Shown here: in pieces, positions 44,038 through 56,700 of the stretch
Position numbering within the stretch: position 1 is the stretch's first letter
How the letters are laid out: every line of letters starts with the position of its first letter
From: Rhodotorula mucilaginosa
Taxonomy: Eukaryota; Basidiomycota; Microbotryomycetes; Sporidiobolales; Sporidiobolaceae
DNA: 64,000 bases
Assembly (NCBI GenBank): GCA_034406715.1
Contig: CP137869.1
Span: forward strand, 1,178,001 to 1,242,000
Reading direction: 5' to 3'
The notes under the pieces: model-generated
The model's input: the letters and a program-made list of their open reading frames with translations, nothing else
Told to the model about the DNA's origin: nothing
Databases searched by the model: none
Position numbers and translations under genes: made by a program

Positions 44038-45382
44038 TCACTCGACCGTGACCACCCGGACGGAAACCCCTTCCTGCTCGAGCGAGCGGTTGATCGCCGA
44101 GACGTCTGCCGACGGAGCGAGAAGCGCACGATCGATCTTGAAGGAAAGGAGTGTGGCGCGGTGCTTCTTGTTGAACGCCTTGACCCGCTTGACGCCGATA
44201 ATAGCAGAAGCTCTGCGGCGGTCTGCGCAGAACTCCACGTTCTTGAGTGGTGCAGAGTCGAAAAAGCTGATCAGTATGGTCGATGTACAGCCGGCAATGG
44301 AGAGGTGCTCGATGCGTAGGTCATCGGGGCTGTAGTCACGGGGCTGGAGGTCCGACATGAAGAATTCGCGCATGGAAAGCGAAACGACGGGACTAGACCC
44401 GAGGATGATGACGAGCTGGTGGAGATACAGAGGTCGTGTCCCAGACAGAATGAATTGCGTCAGGTCGGGGGGCGGGAAGCCTGGCCATTGCAGCCAGGTA
44501 GAGATATCGGTAGTGTCAAGTTCGAGGCTGACAAGTCGCGGCAACCGAGAAACTGTGGGGAAGAGCTCCCACCGGTGGCGAGGATTCTGCTCCAACCCGA
44601 CGCGCAGGTGCTGGAGGTTGGGCGACACGGCCATGAAGTCCATTGCCTGAGAGTAGAACCGGGTAGTTGCGCCCCAGAGTAAAAAGTCGGCCGACGTGAT
44701 CCTCTCGCCGATGTCTTGCAGAGCAAGCTCTGTGCTGCCTGCATTTATCAGAAGACCTTTAGCCTTGTTGTTTATGAAAAAGCGCGTAGATGTCATCGTT
44801 TGCGGGAGAAACTTGAGGTCGGAAAGATTCGAACACGCTCGCAGGACCATCGCAATCAGCGCGTCCTGCAGGGCGGATACTCTCTCGGAGAGGGGTCCCG
44901 ATGAGCTCTGCAGGCCCGTGAAGCTTCTTCCGGCCTCAAGAGTTTGCTGAATCTTGGACGCGTCGTCAAGCTGCGAGAGGTAGGTGGTTGGCGACCACAG
45001 CAGCACCAGAGACTTGACTTTCGCTCCGTGTCGAGGCATCCAGTCGCGGGCGAGTTCCAGCAAGCGATCAAGGTCTGCAGCACGGAGGTGCAGAGTCTGC
45101 CGGGCAAGAGTGCTTCAGCCTGATCCGGCACTGATGACGTTCCGACACGAGGAGGAGTGTGCGGCGTACCTGCCACCTCCGGCCTGCGAGAGCCGCTGCC
45201 CAACTGCGCGACACAAGCGAAAGCGAGGCGAGTGTAGCACGGTGGCTCTGCGCTTCGCGCTGCGCCATCTCAGACCAGCGCAAGTTGAGCGGGACGTCCG
45301 GGTCGAGGTGCGCCGCGATCTCCAGCTTCAGCTCGGGCGGAATCGTCTCGAGCGTAGCGCCGATTTGTTCATCGCCTTGCAT
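44038..45382 (-). CDS. F-box protein, cluster copy A
   Basis: Minus-strand exons 45170-45382 and 44038-45096 give 423 aa. The N-terminal F-box-like motif is LETIPPELKLEIAAHLDPDV with SLVSRSWAAALAGRRWQ ending exactly at the intron. The rest is Leu-rich with repeat-like segments (LPRLVSLELDTTDISTWLQW, DLRIEHLSIAGCTSTILISF), consistent with a substrate-binding leucine-rich region. F-box proteins recruit targets to SCF ubiquitin ligases through Skp1. The C-terminus AINRSLEQEGVSVRVVTVE is nearly identical in all three F-box copies. Start at AT G before QGDEQIGATLET is chosen by comparison with the other copies (MQSAYRIGAT, MQNAYRTGPT). Confidence 0.78.
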
Positions 45383-45729
45383 CGTTTCCAGTCGGCTTCC
45401 TTGCCCAAGGAGTTGTCGAGAGCAGAAGCGGTGGAAGCCAAAGGCGAAAGCGACTTCATCATTCAACAGCGTGCTTTGACGGCCGACGGCCTCTCTATGG
45501 CGAAAGGAGACTGCCGATGTCCGGTCATACGGACTGCTCGTACTGAACAGTCTGTAGCTGCTGAGAGCTAAAGAAACCCTTTTCGTGGGCCGATTTTCTT
45601 CGTCTCTCTCTCGACCATTTCCGCATCCTCGTAAGTGCTAGCTCGACAAGCTGATTTCACAAGCGGAGCCCTCCGCGTATTCCCTCAAGCATCCCATGTA
45701 CATCGCCGCTGCCGGCCTCCGAAATCCCT
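45383..45729. other. Intergenic region between F-box genes
   Basis: 347 bp between F-box copies A and B, both leftward. No gene recognised. Confidence 0.4.
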
Positions 45730-47120
45730 TCACTCGATCGCGACTACACGGACGGAAACGCCTTCTTGCTCGAGCGAGCGATTGATCGCCGACACTTCTG
45801 TCGCATCGAAAAGTACGCCGTCCAGCTTGAAGGAGAGAAGCGAGGCCCGGTGCTTCTTGATGAACGCCGTGATCCGCTGCGGAGGGATGCGATCTGAGGT
45901 ATTCCCGCCGCGGCGGGCGCAGAACTCGACCTTTTTGAGCGGGGCTGCGTCGAACAGGTCGAGCAGGGCGCCGTCGGTTTCCACTGTGACGGAGAGGTTC
46001 TGGAGCTTGAGCTTGAGGGTTTCGGGAGCGGAGAACGGGTGCTGGATATCCGAAAGGAAGATGTCGCGGAGGCAAAGCGTGGTAACGGGGTGAACTTTGA
46101 GGAAGTCGGCAAGCTCGGCGAGTTGCAGGCTCGGCATTCCGGAGAGAACCAGTTGGGTCAGTGTGCTGCACGGCTGTGCACTCAAAGCTGTCAAGGTGGA
46201 GATCCCGGCGTCGCTGAGCTCGAGGCTTGCGAGTTTCTGCGGCTGAAACAGCCTCGGGAAGAAATGCGGCATGCGAGAGAAAGGGTCATGACTGATGCGG
46301 AGGCTTAAGTGCACCACATTCGGCACCATGTCCAACACATCCAGGTACTTTTCTGCCGCCAACACGAAACGTTCGAACGATAAGTCGGCCGCGCTGATCC
46401 TGCTGCCGGCGACCTGCAGAGCGCATCTTGTACGGCGTGAGGTGATGCCTGAGCGCACTGAGATCTCATTGCGCTCGTTGGTCTCGGCGCATACGATAAC
46501 GGGTATGAGCGTCTGCTCGATAAGTTTGATATGGAGAAAGTTTGAGCACGCCTGCAGGATCTTAGCAACGAGTGCGTCGAGCAGATCGAAAGTCTCCCGC
46601 CGACCCAATGTCCACGGGGAGCCCAGACCGATGAAGGATTCTGCGGCACTGGCAGCTTGCTGCCGCTCGGGTGTGGCGCGAATACGGTGCAGATCCCTGA
46701 GGTCGTCGTCCGTCCACCACGTGAGCTGCACGGTCTTGACTTTCGTTCCGTAGCGAGGCATCCAGTCGCGGGCGAGCTCCAGCAAGCTCTCGAGGTCTGC
46801 AACACGAAGGCGCACAGTCTGCCGGGTGAGAGAGTGCTTCAGTTGGATCCGCGCCAGACGGAGACAACATCCCCACGCGATGAGGAGGAGCGGGGCGTTT
46901 GGCGTACCTGCCACCTCTGGCCTGCGAGAGCCGCTGCCCAGCTGCGTGACACGAGAGAAAACGAACGGACTGCTGCACGGTGGCTCTGCGCTTTGTGCTG
47001 CGCCGCCTTGGACCAGCGCAAGTCGGGCGGGACGTCGGGGTCCAGATGCGACGCGATCTCCAGCTTGAGCTCTGTCGGAATCGTCTCGAGCGTAGCACCG
47101 ATACGGTAGGCGCTCTGCAT
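45730..47120 (-). CDS. F-box protein, cluster copy B
   Basis: Minus-strand exons 46908-47120 and 45730-46818 give 433 aa. F-box motif LETIPTELKLEIASHLDPDV; exon 1 is 213 nt, the same as in copies A and C, and ends at the same RWQ codon. The body is Leu-rich (LASLELSDAGISTLTALSAQ, TLTQLVLSGMPSLQLAELAD). The C-terminal segment ISAINRSLEQEGVSV-type end and CARRGGNTSDRIPPQRITAF match copy C closely. A likely SCF substrate receptor by family; the target is unknown. It is in tandem with copy A. Confidence 0.8.
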
Positions 47121-47742
47121 CGTCTCGTACAGAGCTCTTAGCACACCGAGGTGTGACAGGCTAAAGGCAGGAGCGAAAAGAGATCGCGATGACAAGTCCA
47201 CACGACCGCCGCTTCGGCGCTTTCGACAGACCGGAGTTTAGGGATAATCTATCGAGCTATCACGCACAGCAAGTTCTCACTGATAGCACGGCGAGGGAAG
47301 AAAGCCACGCCGGACCTTCAAGATTGCAAAAGTTCGCAAAGATAAAATCGAAAGCAAGAGGGCGGGTGAGGCAGGCGAGGAAGAGAGAGAAGGGGCTTTA
47401 CATCGAACGGCGAGGCGGGCGAGGCAAAGGCGAAAGCCGGAAGGGGCTGAGGTCTGCTTGAGCCTGTCGCGAACTGGAAAATGTTGGACGAAAGGAGGAG
47501 AACGACCGCAGCGATATTGTCAAACTCAACAGACGAAACCGGGGATGCTGTCGACGGAGCGTTGGGTAAGTATCAGTTTGACGATACATTAAACAAACAC
47601 GGGGGGACAGAAGGAAGTACACACCAAGAACGTGTTTCGCCCGTGTAGCGGTCACAAGTCTTTGCTCCCCTGTTTGATCGCACGGGACAAAGCTCAGCAT
47701 TCTATCCCGGATGATGCGGGATCGGAAGGAAACGAAAGCAAC
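47121..47742. other. Intergenic region
   Basis: 622 bp between F-box copy B and the stop of the Cys-rich gene, both leftward. Contains purine-rich patches near 47340-47410; no gene recognised. Confidence 0.4.
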
Positions 47743-50700
47743 TCACTCGACCGGGCACAGCCTGCACTGGGACGCAAAGCCCGAGTCGTCGAGGTACTCG
47801 GCTCGGCGCCACCAGTTTGTGTTGCCCTCGGTATAGAGGAAGTAGGCCTCCCACACGCAGTTTGGTGCGCACTTGCCGTTGTTGTCAATCCAGCGGTCGT
47901 TGGTGCTGCAAGGGCCGTGACGTATATGAGTATTCGTGAAGGAGTAAGAGCGCGCGTGAGCGTCGGGACTCACCAGGAAAGGACCGTTCGGCATTACACG
48001 TTGCGGCGTAGGCGTACTTGGAGGTGCAAGTGGAGCAGACGCCATCTGCACCGCAAGTACGTGGTCAACCTCAGCCGTAGATATAGTCCTTCTGGAAGGC
48101 AAGAAGACTCACTGTTGGGGAAGTAACCTCCGAGAGCGAAGCACTGATCGTCGGAGATGCAATTCTTGCCATAAAGGTTGTAGCCGGGCGTGCAAGTAAC
48201 GGCTGAATTGGCCGTGCAGACCGCGGTACCGACTCCGAACGAGTCGCTGCACGCCTTGCAGACATGACCGACCGCGAAAGTAGCAGACGGGCAAGTCGGC
48301 AAGCACTGCCTGTTCCAGAGGTACCCGCTCTGGCACGAGAGAGCTCCGTTCGCGTCGCAGGTCAGCGCGTCGGGGTCGACGCAAGGCGTGCAGATGTGGT
48401 TCTTGTCGTTGCCGTAGAAGCGCGAGGGGCAGGGGTTGATGCAAGCGGCCTGGTAAAAGTACTTGGTCGAGCTACCAAGAGCGATTCCTTTTTAGTCACC
48501 AGAAACGGGTCAAATTGCCAGCGAGAGGAGAACAGGGGCGCACCAGCTAAGGACGGTCGGGCTCGTGCAAGTTGCTGCGTCGGGATCGAGCAAAGCGCAA
48601 GACTCGCAAACTTGCGTTGCCGGATCCGCCCAGGTCGTCGCGTCGCAGGATGCTCTTTCGACGCACATGCCGTCGATGTTGAGGTACAAGCGCTTGTTGG
48701 CGGAAGTGAAGCCGCACGCGGTCGCTTGGCCAGGACCTTTGCAGCTAGTTGCGCCGGGATCGCAAGCGAGACATTGCTTTTTCTCTGCGAGATTCAAGGG
48801 GCGGTCAGGCAACAGAACGCGCTCGACGTTCAGCCAGCAATCAGCTCACCTGCGTCAGCGTAGAATGCAGCTGGACACGATTCGGAAGAGACGCAGTCGC
48901 CGTTGTAGAGGAAGAGCTGCTTGCCCTCCGCGTCGGTTGCGCACGCGGTGGCGAGACCGACGCCGTTGCCGGTACAGGCTGCCTCGCCGGGGTCGCAGCT
49001 CGAGCAAGCGTCGGTCACTGCAGCGAGGCGAGAGCGTCAGTCAAGGTTCAAGTGGAGCGGAGGAGGAAGACGTACAGTCGTCGGCAAAGAACGGTCCGGA
49101 AGCCGTGCACTCGTCGGCGGAAATGCAATCCTTGTTCTCGGACAGGTACAGTCCCGCATTGCATTTGAGCGCGCTACCTTCTCCGTTCTTGCTGCAGCTG
49201 GCCTCGCCGGCATCGCAAGGCGTGCAAGTGTTGTCGACTGCGAAGGGAGAAAAACGTCAGTCGAAGCGCGATTTTATTTCGGCGGCTCACAACTGCGGTA
49301 AAGGCTCACCTGGGTTCGCCCACTGTGCAGCGGGGCATTCTTCCGCAACAACGCAAGTACCGGTAACCACCTCTTTCGAACGACGCTTTGCGAGCGCGAC
49401 GAACTTTTGTTGCCCTGGACCGGTCGAGATGGGTGCGTTCGGGACGAAGAAAAGAGGAACATCGTCGGTGCGCTTGCCGCAGCTGACGGCGTCGGACGGG
49501 TTTGGTCCCACGCAAGAGGTGACGCCGTCGAGGCAAGGCTTGAACGTGTTGGTGGCTGCGGGTCGGGGTCAGTCAGGGCTGGTGACGGACTGCGGAAAAG
49601 AAGGGACACATAACTCACCGCTGTCGGGATAGTATCCGGTCGGACCGGTCCAGGAGAGGACACACTTCTTAGTCGGAGTGAGGTAGAGCTGTGTTCCCGC
49701 GCTGTCCTTTGCGCTGCAGCGGGAAGAGCGTCAGTCACCACTCGAAAAAGGACAATGGGCTAAAGAGGCTCTTGTTTACCAAGACGTTGCTCCCTGCGCC
49801 GTGCAAGTAAGTGCCGTCGAATCGCACGCCACGCAAATTCCTCCCTGCTTGTTCCCGTACGTCTTACCCGGGCAGCGCATCGAGCAAGTCCCGTCCGGCC
49901 GGAGGAGGTACTGGTCACCCTTCTTGTCCTTGCCGCAAGAGGTGGCGCAACCTCGACCGGAGCAGGTGCAAGTGGTGACGTTGGCATCGCACTTCTTGAC
50001 CGTCTTGCCTGCGGGAGGAGAGACTCTTTTTGTGAGCGAGTGGCTGTGGAAGCTCGTCATCATGAAAGCAATGAAAGACTAACTGTCGGCGTCGGCGTAG
50101 TAGCCGTCTGGCACGGCGGCCGCATTGATACACTTGCCCCCCAACAGGTACTTGCTCATGCACGAGGTAGCGGAGGAAGCACCTCCGTCCGAGCACGTCT
50201 GCGCGTCCTTGTCGGCGCATGCGCGGCAGATGTTTTCTGTCGAGGGGCGGATCAAGACGTGAGTTTCCTCAAGCGATCGAAATACCCGGAGAGGAAGAGG
50301 GTAAAGCTCACTGCCGGGTGCGTCGTCGCCCCAGGTCCCAGCTGGGCATTCGGATACGCAGGACTTGTTGTAAAAGAAAGTTCCGGTCGAGCTGAAGATT
50401 CATTTCCGCACTGATCAGCGCGACGAAAGATGTAAAGGCGGATTCAAGAAGCTGGAGTACGTACCATCGAGTCGGCGTGACGGCATCGGAGCAGGCGAAG
50501 AAAGGACTCGGGCAGGTTGCGCACGACCCGTTGCCGAGGTCGTACCAGCCCGTGACACAGCGGGCCACGCACAGACTGCCGTCCGGACTCAGGACCTTGC
50601 CCGGTTGGCAGATACACGCAGACTTGTCTTTGTTGAGCGAGAAGCTGGACGGGATCGAGGCGGTCTAGTCAGCTGTTCGCAATTCGGAGGCAGCGCCGAT

Positions 50701-50948
50701 GCGGTGAATTGAATTTGCACGCACCCGGCAGAGCAGGTCAAGCGTGCTCTTCCGATCAAACCGCGGCGCTCGACGTGTACTTCCGATACATTCGGCTGCG
50801 TTGTGTTGCTGTCAAAGATGATGGGCGTTCCGGGTGGGGCGTTTGGCGTCGGGAGACCGAGGAGGAAATGAATGTCGATGCCTTTGACAGTCTGTCCCGC
50901 AAGGGCGGGCGCTGCCAAGAGAGCGGACAGCAGGAGTGCGCGCAGCAT
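47743..50948 (-). CDS. Secreted cysteine-rich modular protein (furin/EGF-like repeats)
   Basis: Minus-strand exons 50721-50948, 50465-50664, 50312-50391, 50084-50236, 49780-50008, 49619-49713, 49310-49555, 49076-49237, 48850-49017, 48544-48784, 48113-48471, 48000-48045 and 47743-47905 give 789 aa. The N-terminus MLRALLLSALLAAPALAGQT is a signal peptide. The rest consists of repeated Cys modules such as CTPCDAGEASCSKNGEGSAL, CSSCDPGEAACTGNGVG and CLACDPGATSCKGPGQATAC, resembling furin-like or growth-factor-receptor Cys repeats. No membrane segment or GPI signal is seen, so secretion or wall association is likely. Repeat exons of 153, 246, 162 and 168 nt start and end in phase 1. The final stop at 47743 overlaps a good donor, so a tiny extra exon adding a Cys is possible. 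Confidence 0.78.
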
Positions 50949-52062
50949 TGAACGCGCGGAAAAAAGCTAAGGTGAAACGAGTGACGAGGGTGGGTGATGG
51001 ATAGGAGAAGAGAGGAAGCAGCAGACAAGCAGTCGTTTTTTGGTCCCTCTTGCGAATCGCCGCGTACAAGAGGGCTCGAGCGGTAGCTTCGTAACTCCGC
51101 CAGAGAACGCGAGGCTCGCCTCGATCATCTGCATGTTGGAAGCGGCGGCCGTTCGACCTTTGTTACTTGGTCGCGGTCGCCTCCAGGCCTGCCCGATCGA
51201 AGACAGGGTGCGTGCGGTGGGAGCGTGCTGAATCGGCGGTCAGACTTCCGTAGCTCTAGCCAGCGATTGAGCAGAATGTCCTGTCTGCCATACAGCGAGC
51301 CGAGCAACCGTTTGCAGAGCCCGCACGATGGACAGCAAGAAAGCAGCCAAGAGCGGAGGGGAAGAGCGCGCGGGCGCGTCCGTCCGCTGGGCTTTCGGGG
51401 ACCGGGCGACTTGAAGCGATGCGTTTGACGTTCTTCATGTCGTGTTGCTAGCTCGAACTGTTCGTAGGACTGGCGCGAGGTCGAAGCAGTCAGAGGGAAA
51501 GCCGCGACTTGCTCTTCTCACTCGAACCCTTCACTCCCCGCTCGGCTAAAACGGCTTGAAGTGCCTGATTCGAGTTTCCTGCCGCGCTTGATCGTGCTGC
51601 TATGCGCCCCGACCGATTTGGCCCCGTCCGCGCCGAGACTGTGGGTTACATCAGCGACGACTTCCTCCGCCTCACGATTCTGCTCAAGCCTCGAAAGAAC
51701 GCCCCCACGCGGACCGCTACAGTCGACTGGGTCGACGAGGCGTAGTCTAGCGCCCTACGTGACTCTGCGCTCAATTTCGACGTTTGCACCTGCTCGAATG
51801 GGCCACAGAAGCTCGCGCGACCAAACATCAATCAAAAAAAGGCGAAGTGATGGGAGATGCTGGTGCAGAGGAGGACGGGACTCGGAGCTCTTTGCGGCTA
51901 CAACAATGTCGAGCATGTCCGCGGCCCCGATGCCGATCAGCTGGACCCGATACCTGGACTAAAATTGATTTAGCTGCTTCCAGCGACAATGCACTTCGCT
52001 TCCGTATCGATTCTCGCGCCTGTTCGGCTTGTGTGCACTGGAATACAACATAGTCTGACACT
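50949..52062. other. Intergenic region with a short coding-like segment
   Basis: About 1.1 kb between the Cys-rich gene (leftward, start 50948) and the stop of a leftward MYND gene. Most is featureless, but 51602-51971 has coding-like stretches described separately. Confidence 0.4.
51602..51971 (+). other. Unresolved coding-like segment, possible small gene or gene remnant
   Basis: An ATG at 51602 opens 46 codons starting MRPDRFGPVRAETVGYISDD and ending in TVDWVDEA before a stop at about 51741. A second in-frame-looking stretch (~51870-51971) reads GALCGYNNVEHVRGPDADQL and ends in a stop. Both use the C-ending codons seen in real genes of this window. A GT (gtagtc) at the end of the first piece and AG sites before the second could join them, but neither splice site is strong. 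No family recognised. It may be a small two-exon gene or a remnant. Confidence 0.25.
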
Positions 52063-53040
52063 TTACGGTGATCCGGTGAGCGCCTTCGTAAGATCTGCCT
52101 CGCCGAGATCCGCCAGGTACTTCTGCAAGTTCGCTTCGAGCTTCTGGCCGACCTCCCACTCCGGCGCCTCCTTTCTCGCACTGGACGCAAACTCGAGCAA
52201 AGCGTCATAGTTCTGCTTAAGGAGGCGCGCCTCGTCCGGGATCAAAGCGGGTGTCTTTTTCTGCGCCGTCTTGAGGTTCTGCATGATGGTGTCGACACGG
52301 AGGTACAGGACGGTGTGGGCCAGAAGGCGGTGGCACAGTTGGGAGTGTCGCATCTCATGCGACGGGTCGCTAGACGAGCCGCGGTTGCCGCCGGTGAGCG
52401 AGTCGTAAGTCGTCGCGAACGTTTCGAGGTACGGCGGATGCGGGGAATTCGCTGGCAAGGTGCAGTACCAGCTTCCGCTCATGGCGCGGACTGCGAGGAT
52501 GATGTCGAGGTCGTCGAGAGAGAGTTGAGCGTTCGGACGATTGGCCTTGGCGACGAGATCATCGAGCGATTCCTGAACGCGCGCAACGGGTGGTGCGGTG
52601 AGCGCCGGGAAACAAAAAAAAAAAAGCGGAACACATCGAGACTAGACTCACCTTGACGTCCTTGCCCGTCCCGATCTCGCAGATTGTTCGCAGATCTCTC
52701 TGCAACTGCGCCTGGAGGTCCTCCGTCGCGGGCTGGCAATACCGCCGCCAAGCCTGATCCGCTTCGCGTCGGGAGAACGCCGGCAGGCGGAACGGATGTG
52801 CGCCGCGCTTGCCGCATACGATCTTGTGAGCGGGCCACGTCTGTGCGAGCGCGGGTACAGTGTCAGCTTGCTCGTCCGCACGCGGGAGACGCTTCTCGAC
52901 GAAAGAGAGGGGCTGACGAGTTCTTGATGTTCGGCGCTGCAGAAGTACAGGTCGATCTGAGCCTCGCTGGCGCAGGTCGAGCATCGCAATGTCGAGGGTG
53001 TGCCGCAGAGCAGGCAGCTGCCCTTTGCTGCGACGGTCAT
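52063..53040 (-). CDS. MYND-finger protein, cluster copy 4
   Basis: Minus-strand exons 52918-53040, 52652-52840 and 52063-52572 give 273 aa. Finger CLLCGTPSTLRCSTC, FCSAEHQELTW, HKIVCG with His for the sixth Cys. The linker AHPFRLPAFSRREADQAWRR resembles copy 1 (AHPFRLPPFSQEEAD), placing it in the copy 1 subgroup. The C-terminal part contains LSLDDLDIILAVRAMSGSWY and LCHRLLAHTVLYLRVDTIMQ, and a helical end. Intron 2 carries a run of about 13 A at 52613-52625 on the plus strand. It is divergent from the histidine kinase gene. Confidence 0.8.
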
Positions 53041-53768
53041 AGGGCGCGAGGTGGAGCTGGGTGGTCGGCGAGTCGTCGACCGGCGCTGGTGTGGCCTTGG
53101 TCGAGGATGCCAGTAGGCGCGTTTGCTGAGTGGAAATTCGTACGTTTTCCAGTGCAGCAGGAAGCTTTTAAGGCAAAGAGACGGTGCAGCTCACGCAGAC
53201 GTCGAGAAGCCGGCGAGCGAGCGAGATGCGTGGGCGCGAAGAAGTTTCGGATTTCACGTGCATCGAAAGAAAATGTCTCATCGCCGCTTCCCCCTGAGAT
53301 TGCCACGAGATCGGGCTGTCGCTCTCCGTCCAGCTGCCCTTCGACCAGCCCTGTGTCTAGCAGACGCAGGCACCGCTTACAGCTGGGAGAGAACGAGGCT
53401 GAGAAGCTGGCACCTCCAACCTGCGCGTGGAGCGGCTCTCGTCCCACCCTCGTCGATGCTGCTGGCACACGGCTCGTCCAGACCAGCTTATCGCACATGC
53501 CACGCGGACGCATAGGGTGCCAAGTGCTGTGCTTACATAGACGAGAGGTCGATCAGACGCTTAACTCTCGCTCATGATTGACTGATCGCACAAGATCTGC
53601 ACGTGCCGAGGACCCACAGTGACCACTCTCGGACCACCGCGGCGCCGAGACTTTCGCCACTTCGCTGTCGCGCGTTCGACTTCGACGCCGCGAATCGCAA
53701 CTCTACAATTATAGAACCCGAGTGATCGGCATCGAGAGACCATTTCGCCGTGTGGGAAAGGTTGGTCA
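53041..53768. promoter_or_regulatory. Divergent intergenic region between MYND copy 4 and the histidine kinase gene
   Basis: 728 bp between divergent starts. Open frames here have no recognisable protein features. It should hold both promoters; part could instead be 5' leader of the kinase, whose start is uncertain. Confidence 0.4.
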
Positions 53769-56700
53769 ATGATCCCAAGTGCTCGGCGATCGCTGTTCGT
53801 CCTCGTCCTCGAGGAACTTCCGCTTGCTTCGGTGATTCCGTCGCAGCCACTCGAGTGCTTCGCTGCTCCTTATCTTTCCTCGTCTACACATACAAGTCTT
53901 CACCTGACAGGCGCCTTCAGCGCCTCACTTCTCGGACGCTTCCGGCACCACCTCTCTCCTGCGAGTCGATACCGCAGCTCGCCCATGCGACAACGCTCAG
54001 TGCCGGAACTACCGCCTCCAGCGACCGCTACGCTTTCGTCCCGACCATGCGCACAGCATTTGCGAGTCGGCATCGCTGCGTGGACGCGGTCCCTACGCGA
54101 CGGTTTGCTGCGACCACGAAACGATCGCTGCACTTCGTCTTCCACCTACTCATCCTCCAGTCCCGACCTCGAACCCGCTCGTCCGGACGAGCCACCAACT
54201 TCCAGAGTCGCCGAAGCAAGCGAGACTCGCGCTTCCGACGATGACCTCGAACCGGTCGACATTGTCGTGGTGGACCAGCTCACCAAGTCTCGGGACCGCG
54301 ACGTCAACGCAACATCCTCCCTCGACGGGTCTGCACGCCCTTCAACTTCGACTCAGGCATGTACCGATGATGTCGAGGCAGGACGAGCCTGTCGGAGCCA
54401 CGATGAGCGAGCGCAAGGAGCGCGGCAACGACTTCGGTGCGCGTGGCGAGTCGTCTCCGACTTCTTCTCGGTCAGTATCCACCACCCACTATCCTCATGC
54501 GATCCATCAACGACTGACTCTACGGTACTTTCAGCTCTCCTTCGAAGACGACAAAGCCGAAGCAGGCTATCTAAAAGAGGTATGCGCCTCTTCATGCTCT
54601 TTTTGCGTCCGAAACTGCCCGCTGACTTCTTTCTACCTACGCAGGCGTGGTACAACCAGAAGGGCGCACATATCTTTGGTGCACTGTATCTGACATTGGT
54701 CTGGGTAAGTTTAGACTCACTCGCTCGGATTTCTCGGCGGCGGAAATACCTGACTTTGGTCGGCGGTTTTCAGATCCTGGTCCTGGCTCTGCTGCCTCGA
54801 CCCCTCTCGACGTGGGACAAGGTCCAGCTCTACGCCCTTCAGCCCGCCACAACCGTACCGATGATCCCGCTCGCCTTTGCCGACTTTCCGCAAAGATGGC
54901 CCTGGACGTGGCAGCTCCTAGTCTACCTCTCCGTGTGGCTCTTTGCCTCGGCAAACCCGATCGACATGTACCGCTGCGACTTTTTCATCCCCGACTCGCC
55001 CGGATCCTGCGACGGCAAGGATTTCCAGTCGACCCTCTTCTACGCTTCCGCAATGCCGGTCGTCGCTCTCTTCGCTCTCGGCCAGAAGCGAATCTTTCTG
55101 GTCCTTTTTATGGCGAGTTGGGTCGCACTCCTCGGCGCGACCATCCTGCGGCAGCATCAGCGCTATGTTCAACTCATGGTGAACGGTGAGTCAGCCATTG
55201 GAGCGGGGTTTTTTGCGACAGCGGGCGCTGATGGACGGCCCTTCCAGAACTCATCTTCCTCGGGTTCATCACCTTCCTGCACTACCTGCACGAGATGTGC
55301 GACCGTCGGATGTACACGATGCGCGCGGAGCTCAAGGCGTCGTACCGTGCTCAACAGCGCGCCCAGGTCGGCGAGCGCAAGCAGATCGATGCCAGAGAGC
55401 GGTTTACCAATTGTGCGCATGCCCGTTCTTCTCGAGTACAGGTCAGGGCACTGATCTTTCTGAGGCACTTACAGACATCTTCCACGAGGTCCGCGTTCCG
55501 CTCAATTCGGCTCTGCTTGCTGTTCAGAACATCAAGAACGCCGCCGCCGACAACGAGCCGCACTCCGACTCGGAATCGGCCGCCGATTTCGTCGCTCTTG
55601 ACTCGTCGCTGCAGCTCATGAGCCAGGTCCTGAATGACGTCCTCGACCACTCGTGCCTCGAGCGCGGCGTCTTCTCCTCGGTTCAGCAGCCTTTCTCGCT
55701 TCACAAGGTCATGCAGTCGATCGCGATCCCGCTCAAACTCGAGGCTGTCGCTCGCGGACTCACACTCTACACATCCTTCGACAAGCGCGTCGATGAAGCG
55801 GCATCGCGAGCCGCCTTTCCAGAGGAGGACCTCACCAACGTCCGCGAAGGCGATGGAGTCGTCATCGGCGACGAGGTCCGCTTGCGGCAGATCCTCGGCA
55901 ACTTGGCGAGCAATGCTTGCAAATTCACTTCGTCCGGCGGGACGATCGGCCTCAAGACGACTCTGGTCGGCCCGATTGCGGGCGGACTGCCCGTCTCCGA
56001 ATCGACCGCGCCGAGCCAGTCGGGCGAGGATCTCGTCGAGTCGGAGAAGGGCGAGTCGCTCCCACAAGACGGGCTCACAAGTTCTTCGACGACCAAGCCG
56101 ATGCTCGTCGTCCGGTTCGAGGTCACCGACACCGGCGTCGGTATCCGCTCGAGCGACATGAGCGAGAACCGTCTTTTCTCGCCATACGTCCAGACTTCCG
56201 CCGGTCGCGAGCAGGGCGGGAAGGGAACCGGACTCGGGCTTGCTCTCGTTCGCCAGATCGTCTCGCTCATGGGCGGTCGACTCGGCGTGCAATCGCGTGT
56301 CGGTCTTGGGACGACCGTTTGGGTCGAACTCGCTTTCCCGATTGCAACCGCGGCGGAGGCGACGACACCGAGCATGGAGAGCTCGTTCCGCCGGTCGCTG
56401 TTGGTCTCGCCAGGCGTGTCTTCTTCGGCGGCAGCAAGTCATCGCCACGTCGTTGTTGCGCCGACTCGTCCGGCTCTCGTCCCGCAGTCGGCTTTCGGTG
56501 ACCAGCAGGGCCACAACTCTGGAGCGTCTTCTCCGCCATTCTCGTCTTCTTCACCATCGCCTCAGCCGACACCTTCAGTGGAGCCGGTGTTGGCGCCGTC
56601 CACGGAATCCGCCGGCGGGGCGACCGGTCCGGCGCCAGAAGCGGAAGCTACTCGCGATACCTCGCCGTCACTTCCCAAGGCGGACCCGCCGACGGCCCTC

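Noticed and set aside
55351-56514. 387-codon open frame on the minus strand
   Set aside because: Antisense to the catalytic region of the histidine kinase; composition (Arg, Asp, Glu, Leu) is a mirror of the sense codons.
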